DNA from: Pseudomonadota bacterium
Lineage (GTDB): Bacteria; Pseudomonadota; Gammaproteobacteria; Burkholderiales; Burkholderiaceae_C
Assembly (NCBI GenBank): GCA_021848345.1
Contig: JAJZUV010000015.1
Coordinates: 1 to 64,000, forward strand
DNA length: 64,000 bases
Direction of reading: 5' to 3'
Shown in pieces: positions 51,613 through 61,521 of this stretch. A program made the translations under genes and the position numbers. The notes below the pieces were generated by a model. The model saw nothing but the letters and a program-made list of their open reading frames with translations, searched no databases and was not told where the DNA came from. How positions within the stretch are numbered: position 1 is the first letter of the stretch; the number at the start of each line of letters is the position of its first letter.

Positions 51613-52887
51613 TCAGACTACGCCGCCGTTGTGCAACTCGGCGATCTGCTCGCTCGAGTAGCCCATCTCGCCCAGGATCTCGTCCGTGTGCTCGCCCAGC
51701 AGCGGCGAGGCGGTGACCTCGGGCTTGAGGTCGGAGAACTTGATCGGGCTGCCGATGGTCCAGTAGCTGCCGCGCACCTTGTGCGGCACCTCGACGATCG
51801 AGCCGCTCTTGCGCAGGGATTCGTCTCGCAGCAATTCGTACATCGACAGCACCGGCGCGCAGGGAATGTCGTACTTGCGGAACACGTTCACCGCCTCGTA
51901 CTTGGTCTTGTCCTTGATGAAATCCTCGATGGTGGCGAAGATCTCCTCGATATGCGGCTGGCGCGCCTTGGCCGTCGTGTAGGCCGGGTCGGTCTTCCAC
52001 TCCGGCTTGCCGATGGCGTCGCAGATGGGCTCCCAGGCGTGGCCCTGCACGGTGAAGTAGATGTAGGCGTTGGGGTCGGTCTCCCAGCCCTTGCACTTGA
52101 GGATCCAGCCCGGCTGCCCGCCCCCGCCGGCGTTGCCTCCGCGCGGGGTCACGCGGCTCTTGAAGGCATCCATCTCGTGCGGATACTGCGGGTACTCCTC
52201 CAGATAGCCCACGCGTTCCAGGCGCTGCTGGTCGCGCATCTTCACACGGCACAGGTTGAGCACCGCGTCCTGCATGGACACCGCCACCTTCTGCCCCTTG
52301 CCGGTCTGCTGGCGCCCGATGATCGCGGTGAGAATGCCGATGGCCAGGTGCATGCCGGTGTTGGAATCGCCCAGCGCCGCGGCGGAGATCGTGGGCTCGG
52401 AGTTCTCGCCCTTCCACCAGCCGGTCGTGGAGGCCGCGCCCCCGGCGCACTGCGCCACGTTCTCGTAGACCTTCAGGTCCTCGTAGTGGTGACCTTCGCT
52501 GAATCCCTTGACCGAGGCCAGGATCATGCGCGGGTTGAGTTCCTGGATTCGCTCCCAGCTGAAGCCCATGCGGTCCAGCGCGCCGGGACCGAAGTTCTCC
52601 ACCATCACGTCGGAGTCGCGGATCATCTGCTCCAGGATCTTCTTGCCCTCGGGAGCCTTGGTGTTCAGGGTCAGCGAGCGCTTGTTGCTGTTGAGCATGG
52701 TGAAGTACAGCGCGTCGGCGTCGGGCATGTCGCGCAGCTGGCTGCGCGTGACGTCGCCCGCCCCGGGGCGCTCCACCTTGGTCACGCTGGCGCCGAACCA
52801 CGCCAGCATCTGGGTGCAGGCCGGCCCCGCCTGAACGTGGGTGAAGTCGATGATCTTGATTCCCTGCAGAGGAAGATTCCCGGACAT
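51613..52887 (-). CDS. frc: Formyl-CoA:oxalate CoA-transferase, copy 2
   Basis: A 424-residue Frc with the same landmarks: [30 protein letters not shown] (catalytic Asp169), [14 protein letters not shown] and GGGGQPGW. The full GGGGQ loop and the [12 protein letters not shown] segment match the well-characterised Oxalobacter enzyme more closely than copy 1. It is adjacent to oxc, with 72 bases between, so this is the likely main oxalate enzyme. AGGAG lies eight bases upstream of the ATG. Confidence 0.93.
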   Translation of the reverse strand: MSGNLPLQGIKIIDFTHVQAGPACTQMLAWFGASVTKVERPGAGDVTRSQLRDMPDADALYFTMLNSNKRSLTLNTKAPEGKKILEQMIRDSDVMVENFGPGALDRMGFSWERIQELNPRMILASVKGFSEGHHYEDLKVYENVAQCAGGAASTTGWWKGENSEPTISAAALGDSNTGMHLAIGILTAIIGRQQTGKGQKVAVSMQDAVLNLCRVKMRDQQRLERVGYLEEYPQYPHEMDAFKSRVTPRGGNAGGGGQPGWILKCKGWETDPNAYIYFTVQGHAWEPICDAIGKPEWKTDPAYTTAKARQPHIEEIFATIEDFIKDKTKYEAVNVFRKYDIPCAPVLSMYELLRDESLRKSGSIVEVPHKVRGSYWTIGSPIKFSDLKPEVTASPLLGEHTDEILGEMGYSSEQIAELHNGGVV

Positions 52888-52959
52888 TTGCAGTGCTCCT
52901 GATGGGGTCGTTTGAGAAGGAAAGGCTCGCGCCGGCCCGTGCGGGCCGGACTCGTGGGT

Positions 52960-54711
52960 CTATTTCTTGGCCGCGGTGGGGTTCAGGCTGGTGATGCGCC
53001 CGCTCTCGGTGCCCGCCGTCTCGTCGATCACCGCGTTGATCAGCGTGGGCCGCCCCGAGGCCAGCGCCTGACGGATGCCCTGCTCCAGCTCGGCCGGCGT
53101 GGTCGCGTGGACCCCGACGCCGCCGAAGGCCTCGATCATCCTGTCGTAGCGCGCGCCCTTGACGAACACCGTGGGAGCCACGTCCTTGCCCCCGCCCAGG
53201 TTCTTGTCGGTGCCTCGGTAGACCCCGTTGTTGTTGAACACGACCACGCACACCGGCAGGTCGTACCGGCAGATGGTCTCCACCTCCATGCCGCTGAAGC
53301 CGAAGGCGCTGTCGCCTTCGACGGCGATCACCGGCTTGCCCGTGGTCACCGCGGCGGCCACGGCGAAGCCCATGCCGATGCCCATGATTCCCCAGGTGCC
53401 CACGTCCAGGCGCTTGCGCGGCTGATACATGTCGACGATGCTGCGCGCGAAGTCCAGGGTGTTCGCGCCCTCGTTGACCAGGACGATGTCCGGGCGCTCG
53501 CGCACGATGTTGCGCACCACTCCGAGCGCGCTGTGGAAGTTCATCGGCACCGGGTCGGCGGCCAGCGTGGCGGCCATCTTCGCCAGGTTCTTGTCCCGCC
53601 GTTCGGCGATCGCGCCCAGCCACTCGGCCGGCGGGCGTGTCCAGTTCGCCCGCACGCCCTCGAGCAGCGCCTGCACGCAGGAGCCGACGTCGCCCACCAG
53701 GGGCGCGCCGATGGCCACGTTGCTGTCCATCTCGGTGGGCGCGATGTCGATCTGCACGAACTGCTTGGGCGCGCCGCCCCAGGTCTTGCCCTTGCCGTGG
53801 GACAGCAGCCAGTTCAGGCGCGCACCCACCAGCAGCACCACGTCGGCCTCCTGCAGCACGTAGGAGCGTGCCGCGGCCGCCGATTGAGGATGGTTGTCCG
53901 GCAGCAGCCCCTTGGCCATGGACATGGGCAGGTAGGGCATGCCGGTCTTCTCGATCAGGTCGCGGATGGCGGCGTCGACCTGCGCGTAGGCCGCGCCCTT
54001 GCCCAGGATGACCAGCGGACGCCGGGCCGAGCGCAGCACGTCCAGCGCGCGCTCGACGGCCTCCGGGGCCGGGCGCTGCGCGGGCGCCGGGTCGACCACC
54101 TTGACCAGCGAGCGGCGCCCGGCCTCGGCCTCCATGGTCTGCGCGAACAGCTTGGCCGGCAGGTCGAGGTACACCCCGCCCGGGCGCCCCGAGAGCGCCG
54201 AGCGAATCGCGCGCGCCACGCCGATGCCGATGTCCTGCGCGTGCAGCACGCGATAGGCCGCCTTGCACAAGGGCTTGGCCACGGCCAGCTGGTCCATCTC
54301 CTCGTAGTCGCCTTGCTGCAGGTCCACGATCTCGCGTTCCGACGAACCGCTGATCAGGATCATCGGAAAGCAGTTGGTGGTGGCGTTGGCCAGCGCGGTC
54401 AGCCCGTTGAGAAAGCCGGGAGCCGACACGGTCAGGCACACCCCCGGCTTTTGGGTCAGGAACCCCGCGGCGGCGGCCGCGTTGCCGGCATGTTGCTCGT
54501 GCCGGAACGAGATCACCCGCAGGCCCTCGCCCTGGGCCATGCGCGTGAGGTCGGTGATCGGAATGCCCGGCAGCGCGAACAGGGTGTCGATGCCGTTGAG
54601 CTTCAGCGCCTCCAGCACCAGGTGAAAACCGTCGATCGATGCGGCCGGGGCCTGCGCTCCCGCCTGCTCTTCGGGCGCTTGGGCCCGCTGCGCCACCACT
54701 GCTGATGCCAT
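52960..54711 (-). CDS. oxc: Oxalyl-CoA decarboxylase
   Basis: A 583-residue thiamine-diphosphate enzyme that converts oxalyl-CoA to formyl-CoA and CO2. [16 protein letters not shown] and [20 protein letters not shown] carry the ThDP-activating Glu. The ThDP/Mg motif [20 protein letters not shown] and NNNGVYRG are near the C-terminus. The [20 protein letters not shown] segment is typical of Oxc. An N-terminal extension rich in Ala/Gln (about 30 residues) precedes the family core. AGGAG lies just upstream of the ATG. It is the first gene of the oxc-frc-PAS-frc-oxlT operon with a promoter at 54784-54812. Confidence 0.95.
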   Translation of the reverse strand: MASAVVAQRAQAPEEQAGAQAPAASIDGFHLVLEALKLNGIDTLFALPGIPITDLTRMAQGEGLRVISFRHEQHAGNAAAAAGFLTQKPGVCLTVSAPGFLNGLTALANATTNCFPMILISGSSEREIVDLQQGDYEEMDQLAVAKPLCKAAYRVLHAQDIGIGVARAIRSALSGRPGGVYLDLPAKLFAQTMEAEAGRRSLVKVVDPAPAQRPAPEAVERALDVLRSARRPLVILGKGAAYAQVDAAIRDLIEKTGMPYLPMSMAKGLLPDNHPQSAAAARSYVLQEADVVLLVGARLNWLLSHGKGKTWGGAPKQFVQIDIAPTEMDSNVAIGAPLVGDVGSCVQALLEGVRANWTRPPAEWLGAIAERRDKNLAKMAATLAADPVPMNFHSALGVVRNIVRERPDIVLVNEGANTLDFARSIVDMYQPRKRLDVGTWGIMGIGMGFAVAAAVTTGKPVIAVEGDSAFGFSGMEVETICRYDLPVCVVVFNNNGVYRGTDKNLGGGKDVAPTVFVKGARYDRMIEAFGGVGVHATTPAELEQGIRQALASGRPTLINAVIDETAGTESGRITSLNPTAAKK

Positions 54712-54783
54712 GAGGGTCTCCTGAACGAATGGGTGATTCCGGTGTGTGTCGCGGCGCTTGCGGGCGCCAACGCAATATGACAC

Positions 54784-54812
54784 ACCATATGTGATATATC
54801 AGTTACAAGCAA
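54784..54812 (-). promoter_or_regulatory. oxc operon promoter with palindrome in spacer
   Basis: On the minus strand TTGCTT (54807-54812), 17 bases, TATGGT (54784-54789). The spacer contains the perfect palindrome TGATATATCA (54792-54801), a candidate site for the FCD GntR regulator: TGNNANNNCA-like half sites are common for that family. The -10 is 73 bases upstream of the oxc ATG. Confidence 0.55.
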
Positions 54813-55033
54813 GCGCAGGACCCCTCGAATGGCGTAGGTGCTTTCCCGAAGTACCCCCTCGACCGGATTAGGGAGTTACCCGACCTGGCTGCAGCACGGA
54901 GGACGCGAGCGACGCTGCAATCAAGTTCACCCATCCGCACATGAAAGCGAGATTCCTCGCTGTGGACGCGGGCGTTTTGTCGCACAAATGCAGCGGCCAT
55001 CCCGGCCCTCGCCGGCGTGCGCGCCGGCACCGA

Positions 55034-55062
55034 TTGTGTGCCTCGAACAGCTTGCCTATGCT
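55034..55062 (+). promoter_or_regulatory. Promoter of the chemoreceptor gene
   Basis: TTGTGT (55034-55039), 17 bases, TATGCT (55057-55062), 36 bases before the ATG at 55098. Looks sigma70-like; a sigma28 promoter expected for chemotaxis genes was not seen. Confidence 0.55.
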
Positions 55063-55097
55063 GGCTCGAAACACAACTCAACACACGGAGCGTTCCC

Positions 55098-56678
55098 ATG
55101 GCGCGTCAACAGCGCTTTTCCCTGGACCTGCGCGGCAGCCTCATCGCCCTGATCGTCGTGGCCGTGCTGGGCATGGCCACCATGGCCTGGCAGAACGTGA
55201 CCGCGGTGCATCGGTCGATCCTCGGCGAACGCAAGACCATGCTGCGCGACGCCACCGAGACCGCGCTGGGGACCCTGCGCTACTTCCAGGCCGAGGCAGC
55301 GGCCGGCAAGCTGAGCGAGGCCGCGGCGCGGACCCAGGCGATGGCCGCGCTGCGCGAGATGCGCTATGGCAAGAGCGGCTACTTCATCGTCACCACCGAC
55401 AGCTATCCGGTGCCGACCATGGTGATGCACGCCACCGTGCCGAAAATGGACGGCAAGCTGCTCGACTCGCCCAAGAACGACGATGCCACCTCCTACCAGG
55501 AAGTCGGCGGCGCGCTGCACGAGACCGACGGCAAGTTCAACCACTACACGGCCTTCGTGCTGGCCGCCCGCGGGGCCGACGGCGGCTATGTGCAATACGC
55601 CTTTCCGAAGCCCAAGCCGGGCGGCGGGGTGACCACGGAAAAGTTCCCCAAGCTCACCTACGTGCGTGAATTCGCGCCCTGGCACCTGCTGGTGTCGACC
55701 GGCGCCTACATCGACGACATCGACGCCACCTCGTGGTCGCGCAGCCTGCGCGGCCTGGCGGTGTCGGGCGTCGCGGTGCTCATCCTGCTGCTTTCGGCCA
55801 CCCTGGTGATCCGCCGCGCCAACCGCGGCCTGTCCTCGGCGCTGGACACCTTCGGACGCCTCGAGGGCGGCGACCTGACGGTGCGCTTCGGCCACACCGC
55901 GGGCGACGAGATCGGGCGCATCATGCGTTCTGCGCAGGCCATGGTGGGGCGCTTCGGCGAGGCCATCGGACAGATCCGCGACGCGGCGACGGAGATCGCC
56001 TCGTCGTCGCAACAGGTCTCGGCGACCTCGCAGAGCCTGTCGCAGGCCACCTCGGAGCAGGCGGCCTCGGTGGAACAGACCTCGGCCACGCTGGAGCAGG
56101 CCAGCGCCTCGATCCGCCAGAACTCCGACAACGCGAACCTGACGGACACGATGGCCCGCCAGGCCGCCGAGCAGGCCGGCCAGGGCGGCGCAGCGGTGCG
56201 CCAGACGGTGTCCGCGATGCAACGCATCGCCGAGCGCGTGTCGGTGATCGACGACATCGCCTACCAGACCAACATGCTGGCGCTCAATGCGGCCATCGAG
56301 GCCGCGCGCGCGGGCGACCACGGCAAGGGTTTCGCGGTGGTGGCCGCCGAGGTGCGCAAGCTGGCCGAGAAGAGCCAGGCCGCGGCCAAGGAGATCGGCG
56401 AACTCGCCGCGTCGTCGGTGGGCCAGGCCGAGTCGGCCGGCCAGTTGCTGGAACAGGTCGTGCCGGCGATCAGCCGCACGTCCGAACTGGTGCAGGAGAT
56501 CCACGCGGCCAGCGAGGAACAGTCCACCGGAATCCAGCAGATCAATCAGGCGGTTGCCCAGCTTTCCTCGGTCACGCAGCAAAATGCCTCGGCATCCGAG
56601 CAACTGGCGGCCACCGCCGAGCAGATGAACTCGCAGGCCACCGCGCTGCAGCACACGGTCGCCCGCTTCCGGACCTGA
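55098..56678 (+). CDS. Methyl-accepting chemotaxis protein with single Cache sensor domain
   Basis: A 526-residue chemoreceptor. Membrane helix 1 is [17 protein letters not shown]. The periplasmic part has sCache features ([20 protein letters not shown] and [15 protein letters not shown]). Membrane helix 2 is [22 protein letters not shown] domain with GDEIGRI follows. The signalling domain carries the hairpin tip [20 protein letters not shown], then [17 protein letters not shown]. Several QQVSATSQ- and [10 protein letters not shown]-type blocks flank the tip as methylation helices. Cache_2-type domains bind small carboxylates or amino acids. It diverges from oxc, so oxalate or a related dicarboxylate is a fair guess for the ligand, untested. 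Confidence 0.92.
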   Translation: MARQQRFSLDLRGSLIALIVVAVLGMATMAWQNVTAVHRSILGERKTMLRDATETALGTLRYFQAEAAAGKLSEAAARTQAMAALREMRYGKSGYFIVTTDSYPVPTMVMHATVPKMDGKLLDSPKNDDATSYQEVGGALHETDGKFNHYTAFVLAARGADGGYVQYAFPKPKPGGGVTTEKFPKLTYVREFAPWHLLVSTGAYIDDIDATSWSRSLRGLAVSGVAVLILLLSATLVIRRANRGLSSALDTFGRLEGGDLTVRFGHTAGDEIGRIMRSAQAMVGRFGEAIGQIRDAATEIASSSQQVSATSQSLSQATSEQAASVEQTSATLEQASASIRQNSDNANLTDTMARQAAEQAGQGGAAVRQTVSAMQRIAERVSVIDDIAYQTNMLALNAAIEAARAGDHGKGFAVVAAEVRKLAEKSQAAAKEIGELAASSVGQAESAGQLLEQVVPAISRTSELVQEIHAASEEQSTGIQQINQAVAQLSSVTQQNASASEQLAATAEQMNSQATALQHTVARFRT

Positions 56679-56799
56679 GCGGGGGCCGGGGCCGCGGGGC
56701 CTTCGGTACGATGACGCATCGGGCGCCGCGGTCGCCACGGGCCGCTCCCGCCCGGGCGCCCGCATCGCGCCGCCCCCGTTCCATCGTCCTGCCCCCCTC

Positions 56800-57228
56800 A
56801 TGGCCCGTCCCGCCCGCGTTCCCGACCAGGTGCTCGAACTGATGCGCCAGGGAAGCCGCCATGCGTGGACCATGGAACAAATCGCCAGCGGCCTGCAGGA
56901 GGCCGGCCACCAGGCCGACTTCTCCACCGTCTATCGGGCGGTGGAAAGGCTCCTCGGCTCCAACAGCCTGGAACGCGTGCCGCTGGGCGACGGAGCCACG
57001 CAGTACGAATTGGCCGGCCAGCACCACGACCACGTGCGTTGCGTGCGCTGCAAGGCCCTGGCGGCGCTGGACTGCGTGCTGCACGAAAGCGAACTTCGCG
57101 CCGCCGAACGCGCCAGCGGCTGGACCATCCTGGAACACCGAGTGGTACTCGACGGCCTCTGCCCCGATTGCCGGGAACAGGCGGCGGCAGCCGCACGCCG
57201 CCCCTCCGCCGGACGGCGCCGCCCCTGA
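56800..57228 (+). CDS. Fur-family metalloregulator
   Basis: A 142-residue Fur-type repressor. The winged helix includes MEQIASGLQEAGHQADFSTV and YRAVERLL. The C-terminal dimerisation domain has QHHDHVRCVRC and DGLCPDC, the two CxxC structural zinc pairs, and ILEHRVVLDG. Metal-sensing His residues of the HHDH motif are present. The Ala/Arg tail (EQAAAAARRPSAGRRRP) is unconserved. Without in-cluster targets it cannot be assigned to Fur, Zur, PerR or Mur. It lies alone between the chemoreceptor and cheB. A hairpin CCGGCC-A-GGCCGG ends it in the convergent gap. Confidence 0.9.
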   Translation: MARPARVPDQVLELMRQGSRHAWTMEQIASGLQEAGHQADFSTVYRAVERLLGSNSLERVPLGDGATQYELAGQHHDHVRCVRCKALAALDCVLHESELRAAERASGWTILEHRVVLDGLCPDCREQAAAAARRPSAGRRRP

Positions 57229-57253
57229 ACTCCAGCCGGCCAGGCCGGCCTGA

Positions 57254-58360
57254 TCACTTTCGCGCGTACTCGACCATGGCGGCCGGGATCTCGGTGAGTC
57301 CCAGCACCCGTTCGGCGCCGCCCATGCGGATGGCCTCGCGCGGCATGCCGAACACCACGCTGCTGGCCTCGTCCTGGGCGATGGTGCGGGCTCCCGCCTC
57401 GCGCATCTGCACCAGGCCGCGCGCGCCGTCGTCCCCCATGCCGGTCATCAGGATGCCCAGGGCGTTGCGCCCGGCACATTGCGCCACGGATCGAAACAGC
57501 ACGTCCACCGAGGGACGGTGACGATTGACCGGCGGGCCGTCGCGCACCTCCGCGTGATACTGGGCCCCACTGCGCCGCACCTGCAGATGGCGTCCGCCGG
57601 GCGCGATCAGCACCGTCCCGGGCAGCAGGCGCTCGCCGTCGCGCGCCTCGCGCACCTGCAATGCGCACAGGCGATCGAGGCGCTCGGCGAAGGCCGCGGT
57701 GAATTTCTCGGGCATGTGCTGCACCACCGCGATGGCCGGCAGCGTGGCCGGCAGTTCCACCAGCACGCGCTCCAGCGCCGTGGTGCCGCCGGTGGACATG
57801 CCCATGGCGATGATCTTCTCGGTGCTCTCGTGCAGCGCCAGCAGCGTCGCGCCCGGAGCGGCCGCCGCGGGCGCCGGCGCGGCGGCCCCGGCCGGCCGGG
57901 CCGGGCGCGCCGAACGCGCGAGGTGCGAGGTATTGGCGCGCGCCGCGGCACGGATGGTCTGGCCGAACTCCGCGGTGCTGTCCACCAGGAAATCCTTCAG
58001 CCCGACACGGGGTTTGGTCAGCACGCTGAAGGCCCCCGCCGACAGCGCGTCCAGCGTGAGCTGGGCCCCCTTCTCGGTCAGCGTGGAACAGATGATCACC
58101 GGCAGCGGGTGTTCCTGCATGATCTTGCGCAGGAAGGTGATGCCGTCCATGCGCGGCATCTCCACGTCCAGGATCAGCACGTCGGGCCAGCCCTCGCGCT
58201 GCATGCGCTGCAGCGCGAACAGCGGATCGGGCGCCACGCCCACGACCTGGATGCCGGGGTCGCGCGCCAGCACGGCCTGCAGCACCTGACGCACGACGGC
58301 CGAATCGTCGACGATGAACACGCGCACGGCCGCGCCGGCTCCAGCAGAGGCAGAACTCAT
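57254..58360 (-). CDS. cheB: Chemotaxis-specific methylesterase/glutamine deamidase
   Basis: A 368-residue two-domain protein. The receiver domain (residues 12-130) has the acidic pair VDDS, phospho-acceptor Asp65 in LILDVEMP, and TKP with the conserved Lys. An Ala/Pro linker ([19 protein letters not shown]) leads to the methylesterase, with the nucleophile in [14 protein letters not shown], His in VVQHMPEKF and Asp in [11 protein letters not shown]. It removes receptor methyl groups. Its ATG overlaps the cheD stop. In the usual layout these are controlled by CheA phosphorylation; cheA is not in this window. Confidence 0.95.
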   Translation of the reverse strand: MSSASAGAGAAVRVFIVDDSAVVRQVLQAVLARDPGIQVVGVAPDPLFALQRMQREGWPDVLILDVEMPRMDGITFLRKIMQEHPLPVIICSTLTEKGAQLTLDALSAGAFSVLTKPRVGLKDFLVDSTAEFGQTIRAAARANTSHLARSARPARPAGAAAPAPAAAAPGATLLALHESTEKIIAMGMSTGGTTALERVLVELPATLPAIAVVQHMPEKFTAAFAERLDRLCALQVREARDGERLLPGTVLIAPGGRHLQVRRSGAQYHAEVRDGPPVNRHRPSVDVLFRSVAQCAGRNALGILMTGMGDDGARGLVQMREAGARTIAQDEASSVVFGMPREAIRMGGAERVLGLTEIPAAMVEYARK

Positions 58361-58968
58361 CCTCGGATCTCCATTTGGTTTTGCTCCGCCCCCTGCCCCC
58401 AGAAGCGCAGGTAGGCGTCGCCGCTCCACAGCTCGAACAGAAGGTTGCGGTGCCCCTGTCCGCCCAGATGCTCCGCGCGCAGACGCAAGCCGTGCTGCTG
58501 CACCAGCGCGCGCGCGGCGACGATGTTGCGAAAGGGCACGTCGCCCGCGGTGCCCTCGCCGGCGAACATGCGGCCGCCCCCGAACAGCTTGGCGTCGAAC
58601 TCGTGCGGCTTCGCGCCGGCGGCGTGCATGCCACGCAGCAGCAGATACATGGCCTCGTCCGCGTAGCGCCCATCCAGGTGCGCGCCGTGACCGCCCTGGC
58701 CGTGGGGCGGGTGCCCGTGACGGGCATAGGCGTTGCGGGTCGGCAGCATGAAGTGACACAAGCCGCCCACGCGCAGCGCCGGGTGCCACACGGCGATGGC
58801 CACGCAGGAGCCCAGCAGGGTGCGCACGCGCGTGCGCCCGGAACCGAAGTGCCACTCGCCCGGCTGCAGGTAGACCTCCTCCGGCGGCTCCGGCACGGCC
58901 GACGACGCGGAGGCGGCTACGCCAGGGGCGGGCGATGCGCGACCCGGGGCCAGGGGCGGCTGATTCAT
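58357..58968 (-). CDS. cheD: Chemoreceptor glutamine deamidase CheD
   Basis: A 203-residue protein. Catalytic Cys55 in [11 protein letters not shown] and His72 in GGLCHFMLP form the deamidase dyad; [11 protein letters not shown] is the third conserved block. The first 30 residues are Pro/Ala-rich and unconserved. CheD deamidates receptor Gln residues and can interact with CheC. Coupled by 4-bp overlaps both to cheR upstream and to cheB downstream. The cheRDB order is common in Burkholderiales che clusters. Confidence 0.94.
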   Translation of the reverse strand: MNQPPLAPGRASPAPGVAASASSAVPEPPEEVYLQPGEWHFGSGRTRVRTLLGSCVAIAVWHPALRVGGLCHFMLPTRNAYARHGHPPHGQGGHGAHLDGRYADEAMYLLLRGMHAAGAKPHEFDAKLFGGGRMFAGEGTAGDVPFRNIVAARALVQQHGLRLRAEHLGGQGHRNLLFELWSGDAYLRFWGQGAEQNQMEIRG

Positions 58969-59765
58969 CGCGACGCGCGGCGGTAGACCGCCGGCTGCAC
59001 CGGCTGCAGATCGCTGTCCAGTCCGCTGAGGCTTTCGGAATGGCCCACGAAAAGATGACCGCCCGGGCGCAGCGCCTGTGCCAGGCGCGCCACCAGGGCG
59101 CGCTTGGTCGGCGCATCGAAATAGATCATGACGTTGCGCAGCCAGATCAGGTCGAAGGCGCCCATGTCGGGCCAGTTGCCGTTGAGATTGATGCACTCGA
59201 AGCGCACGCGGTCGCGCAGCGAGGCCTGCACGGCCAGCTTGCCCTCCTGGGCCCCAACTCCGCGCAGGCAATAGGCCTTCAGGTAGGCCTGGGGGATGCG
59301 CTGCGCGCGCTCCATCGGATAGACCGCCGCGCGCGCCTGCTGCAAGACCCGCGTGCTGATGTCCGAGGCGACGATCTCCCAGGGTCGCGAACCCATGCGA
59401 TCGGCCAGCACCATCGCGACGCTGTAGGGTTCCTCGCCGCTCGAACAGGCGGCGCTCCAGATCCGGAACGGGCGCGAGGCGTCCGCCGTGGGCAGGATGC
59501 GATCCGACAGGAAACTGAAATGCTGGGGTTCGCGAAAAAAGTAGGTCTCGTTGGTGGTCAGCAGGTCGACCGCGCGCTGGCGCTCCTCGGCGTCGCGCCG
59601 CAGGTGCTCCAGGTACTGGGCGAAACTGTCGTGCCCCAGCACCTGCAGGCGTCGCCCCAGGCGACTGCTCACCAGGGCCTTCTTGGACATCGGCAGCGAG
59701 ATGCCCGCGGCCTCGAACATGAGTTTGCTGAAGCCCTGCAATTCCTGGTCGGTGAGCGCTTGCAT
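58965..59765 (-). CDS. cheR: Chemotaxis protein methyltransferase
   Basis: A 266-residue CheR. The N-terminal helical domain ([20 protein letters not shown]) is followed by the Rossmann methyltransferase: [31 protein letters not shown] (SAM binding), [13 protein letters not shown] and [12 protein letters not shown]. It adds methyl groups to receptor glutamates using SAM. Start codon lacks a good ribosome site. It is the first gene of cheR-cheD-cheB, and a HDOD-GAF gene diverges about 90 bases away. Confidence 0.95.
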   Translation of the reverse strand: MQALTDQELQGFSKLMFEAAGISLPMSKKALVSSRLGRRLQVLGHDSFAQYLEHLRRDAEERQRAVDLLTTNETYFFREPQHFSFLSDRILPTADASRPFRIWSAACSSGEEPYSVAMVLADRMGSRPWEIVASDISTRVLQQARAAVYPMERAQRIPQAYLKAYCLRGVGAQEGKLAVQASLRDRVRFECINLNGNWPDMGAFDLIWLRNVMIYFDAPTKRALVARLAQALRPGGHLFVGHSESLSGLDSDLQPVQPAVYRRASR

Positions 59766-59854
59766 GTCTGGGAGAATGAATGGACTCGGGCGAAATGCCG
59801 ACGCATCCCAGGCGAAAGACTAGCATCCGGCGCTACTTCTGTGAGCCTCCGCCG

Positions 59855-61282
59855 ATGACCTCCTCCCCGCCCCGCGCCGCCCCGCAGCCAGGCGCCGACA
59901 GCTTCACCGAGCTGGCGCGGCGCATCGCCGAGCGCGATCTGCCCTCCTTCGGGCTCACGCTGCGCGAGCTGTTCCTGGCGACCGAGGACGCAAGCGCATC
60001 GGGCCAGCGCATCGCCGGCATCGTGCTGCACGACCCAGCGCTCACCTCCCGCGTGCTGCGTGCCGCCAATGCGGCCCACCTGGGCCTGGGAGCGCATGCC
60101 CGGGTGGTCACCGTCAGCCGCGCGGTGGTGGTGCTCGGGCTCAACCCGATCCGCTCCCTGTGCGTGTCGGCCCTCACGGTCGAGGCCATGGCCGGCGGCG
60201 CGCGCCAGGCCCAGCGCGTGCAGCATGCGCTGGGCCGTGCGCTGCACGCGGCCGTGCAGGCGCGCGACATCGGGCTGCGCCTGCGCGCGTCGCGCGAAGC
60301 CGCCGAGCAGTTGTTCGTCGAAGCCATGCTGGGCAGCATCGGAGAGCTGGCCTTCTGGTGCTTCGGCGGATCCCTCGCGCAACGCCTGGACCAGGCGCTG
60401 GGCGAGGGCCAGCCCCCCGAGCAGGCCGAGGCCGCCGTGCTCGGCACCACGCTGCGCAGCTTCGGGCGCGAACTGCTGCGCGCCTGGAACCTGGATGCCC
60501 TGCTGCGCGACAGCCGCGAAGTGGCGCTGGCGCGACGCCTGGGTCAGGCCGTGGGCGGCGGCGCCGCGCCTGGCGGGGGCTGGGCCGAGCCCGGCGTGCG
60601 CGACGCCGTGCGCGCCATCGGCCAGTTGCTCGGCCAGGGTGAGGCCGAAACCCTGCCACGGCTGCGGAACAACGCCCACGAGGCCCTGGAGCTTGCGCGC
60701 GCGCTCGGCGCCTACGACGCCGCCGCCAGCATTCCGGCCAGCGCCGGCCCGGACGAGACGCCCCCCGAACCCCCGCCCGAGCCCTACCCGGAGTCGGACC
60801 CCCAGGCGCAACTGCGCGTGCTCACCGAAATGAGCCAGGCCGCGCGCTCGCGCCGGGAACTGCCGCTGCTGCTCGAGACTTGCGTGGAAGGCCTGCATCG
60901 CGCCGTCGGACTCGATCGCGCGGCCCTGTGCCTGCTCAACCCGGCCCGCGACCGCGTCACCGCGCGCATCGCCATCGGTCCGGACGCCGCCGCCCTGCGC
61001 GAGAAACTGGACTGGGACTGGAACCCCGAGATCGAATCCCGCTGGGCGCTGAATGCACCAACATGGTGCAAGGGCGCGGAAAGCGAGCCGCCCGGGCTGC
61101 TGCGAGCGGCCGGTGCCACCGAGGGATTCGTCGCGCCCTTCATCGTGGACGGACAATTGCTGGGCCTGTTCTACGCCGACCGCATGGCTTCCGGGCGCCC
61201 GCTGACCAGCGCGCAGTTCGAGAGTTTCCAGAGCTTCGTCGCGCTGGCCCAGGTCATCGTGCGCTCACTGCCGCGCGGGTAG
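59855..61282 (+). CDS. HDOD-GAF domain signalling protein
   Basis: A 475-residue cytoplasmic protein. The N-terminal HDOD domain (about residues 20-240) begins RIAERDLPSFGLTLRELFLA, with VLHDPALTSRVLRAANAAHL and the helical core VSRAVVVLGLNPIRSL. A Pro/Glu linker (DETPPEPPPEPYPESDPQAQ) leads to a C-terminal GAF domain (ELPLLLETCVEGLHRAVGLD, then FVAPFIVDGQLLGLFYADRM). HDOD lacks the catalytic HD pair and acts as a scaffold in motility and c-di-GMP control; GAF may bind a small ligand. I place the start at ATG 59855 because upstream in-frame codons show weak codon bias, although an ATG at 59780 has GGGAG upstream. It diverges from cheR. Confidence 0.85.
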   Translation: MTSSPPRAAPQPGADSFTELARRIAERDLPSFGLTLRELFLATEDASASGQRIAGIVLHDPALTSRVLRAANAAHLGLGAHARVVTVSRAVVVLGLNPIRSLCVSALTVEAMAGGARQAQRVQHALGRALHAAVQARDIGLRLRASREAAEQLFVEAMLGSIGELAFWCFGGSLAQRLDQALGEGQPPEQAEAAVLGTTLRSFGRELLRAWNLDALLRDSREVALARRLGQAVGGGAAPGGGWAEPGVRDAVRAIGQLLGQGEAETLPRLRNNAHEALELARALGAYDAAASIPASAGPDETPPEPPPEPYPESDPQAQLRVLTEMSQAARSRRELPLLLETCVEGLHRAVGLDRAALCLLNPARDRVTARIAIGPDAAALREKLDWDWNPEIESRWALNAPTWCKGAESEPPGLLRAAGATEGFVAPFIVDGQLLGLFYADRMASGRPLTSAQFESFQSFVALAQVIVRSLPRG

Positions 61283-61521
61283 TCCCGCAGCCCCCGCGGG
61301 CACCGAAGGGCCCCGAGACCGGTGTTGTCCTTGCACAACAGTTCAGGCGCCGCGCCAGGCCTATGCAAGGGTTTGCCACGGGTCTGCGCTTAGGATTGCC
61401 CTGTCTGGCATTGATCGTCCCCGCTTTCCTGAGGGCCGGACAAAGCAGTGGTCCGCCCCTCGCGGGAGAGGGCCCAGCATCAAAACGATCCGCGAGGATC
61501 ACAACTCTGGAGATTTTCACG

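Larger units (their letters stand above)
54712..55097. other. Divergent control region between oxc and the chemoreceptor gene
   Basis: About 386 bases. It holds the oxc promoter (54784-54812) with its TGATATATCA palindrome and the chemoreceptor promoter (55034-55062). An AT-rich patch spans 54775-54815. No small gene with a convincing ribosome site is seen in it. Confidence 0.6.

Noticed and set aside
51080-54775. 1231-codon open frame on the minus strand
   Set aside because: Same strand but another frame of oxc-frc-PAS; Arg/Gly-rich translation and no domains. A frame-shadow of GC-rich coding sequence.
59780-59854. Upstream ATG for the HDOD-GAF gene
   Set aside because: A GGGAG site exists, but the 25 extra codons have weak third-position GC bias and leave only 14 bases to the divergent cheR start. 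Kept as an alternative.
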